A DNA stretch of 9,465 bases, from contig NZ_NPEF01000155.1 in the NCBI RefSeq assembly GCF_002811955.1, forward strand, positions 1 through 9,465, read 5' to 3'. Position 1 is the first letter of the stretch; each line of letters begins with the position of its first letter. Positions 6,366 through 9,465 of this stretch are shown one piece after another. This stretch comes from Leptospira ellisii. Lineage in GTDB: Bacteria; Spirochaetota; Leptospiria; Leptospirales; Leptospiraceae. Both the position numbers and the translations under genes were made by a program. The notes beneath the pieces are model-generated. The model had not been told where the DNA came from, did no database searches, and saw only the letters and a program-made list of their open reading frames with translations.

Positions 6366-6380
6366 TTTTGCAGTGCAAAA
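6366..6380 (+). promoter_or_regulatory. Palindromic operator candidate (LexA-like TTTG-N5-CAAA)
   Basis: TTTTGCA-G-TGCAAAA is a perfect 15-bp palindrome 40 nt before the glycosyltransferase ATG, next to an AT-rich tract that includes the palindrome GTTTTTAAAAAC (6346-6357). It contains TTTG-CAGTG-CAAA, the form I recall for the Leptospira interrogans LexA1 (SOS) box. A TTGACT lies just downstream (6384-6389) as a possible -35, but no good -10 follows. Position and symmetry support a repressor site; the identity of the repressor is inference. Confidence 0.5.
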
Positions 6381-6420
6381 CCTTTGACTTTTAAAGGGCA
6401 GAATTTTTTCTGGCTACATC

Positions 6421-7971
<1,551 letters not shown>

Positions 7972-7980
7972 AGACATAAA

Positions 7981-8031
7981 CTTCGGGCGGAAGAAAATCC
8001 TCTTCCCGAAGATCGCGGCAGAACTTGCCGC
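7981..8031 (+). terminator. Paired hairpins after the glycosyltransferase gene
   Basis: Two adjacent stem-loops begin 10 nt after the stop codon. The first pairs CTTCGGG (7981-7987) with CCCGAAG (8005-8011), extended by AAGA/TCTT across a small bulge. The second pairs GCGGCA (8015-8020) with TGCCGC (8026-8031). Neither is followed by a T-run, so they are atypical as terminators and may instead protect the mRNA 3' end. Confidence 0.35.
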
Positions 8032-8064
8032 TTCCGGCTTGACTTCGCGCATTTTTCTGAAAAA

Positions 8065-8091
8065 TTGACAAAATACCGCTACTTTTATAGG
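8065..8091 (+). promoter_or_regulatory. Possible promoter of the cysteine-rich/RnfC-like pair
   Basis: A consensus -35 TTGACA (8065-8070) is followed 15 bp later by TATAGG (8086-8091). The spacing is shorter than the usual 16-18 bp and the -10 matches 4 of 6. Transcription would start at about the ATG at 8099, but an AGGA at 8089-8092 is well placed as a ribosome site, which would argue for a start further upstream. Confidence 0.3.
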
Positions 8092-8098
8092 AACCCCG

Positions 8099-9465
<1,367 letters not shown>

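Overview
The window looks like chromosomal DNA from a spirochaete, most probably Leptospira, and perhaps a higher-GC member of the pathogenic clade. This is inferred from the style of the proteins, the short GGGAACTC/GAGTTCCC intergenic repeats and the gene content. It is not proven by a marker gene. No rRNA, tRNA, CRISPR array, transposase or phage gene is visible.

Layout. (1) 25-357, minus strand: a STAS-domain anti-sigma-factor antagonist, divergent from what follows. (2) 480-3635, plus strand: a tight five-gene run that is probably one operon. It holds an exported protein of unknown function, a J-domain protein with one zinc centre, class I mannose-6-phosphate isomerase (manA), a small HNH endonuclease, and an acidic DUF1292 protein overlapping it by 4 bp. 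(3) 3648-5000, minus strand: an ethanolamine-permease-type APC transporter, convergent with the operon. (4) 5135-5869, minus strand: a MotA-family stator protein with no motB beside it. (5) 5870-6420: about 550 bp with no convincing gene but full of structure. It has nested inverted repeats, several copies of a GTGGGAACTCAC element, a well-formed intrinsic terminator pointing along the minus strand with no gene to terminate, and a 15-bp palindrome TTTTGCA-G-TGCAAAA just before the next gene. (6) 6421-7971, plus strand: a membrane-embedded processive family 2 glycosyltransferase. (7) 8099 to the right edge, plus strand: a small cysteine-rich protein followed after 6 nt by an RnfC-like iron-sulfur protein that runs off the window.

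How the genes may work together. ManA and the glycosyltransferase both fit cell-surface carbohydrate metabolism, but they are in separate transcription units. MotA would be part of the flagellar stator. The CxxCxxC protein and RnfC-like protein appear co-translated and may form an electron-transfer pair. The RnfC-like protein keeps its [4Fe-4S] cysteines but appears to have lost the nucleotide/flavin-binding signatures of ordinary RnfC. That protein and the structured 5870-6420 region are the most interesting parts of the window.
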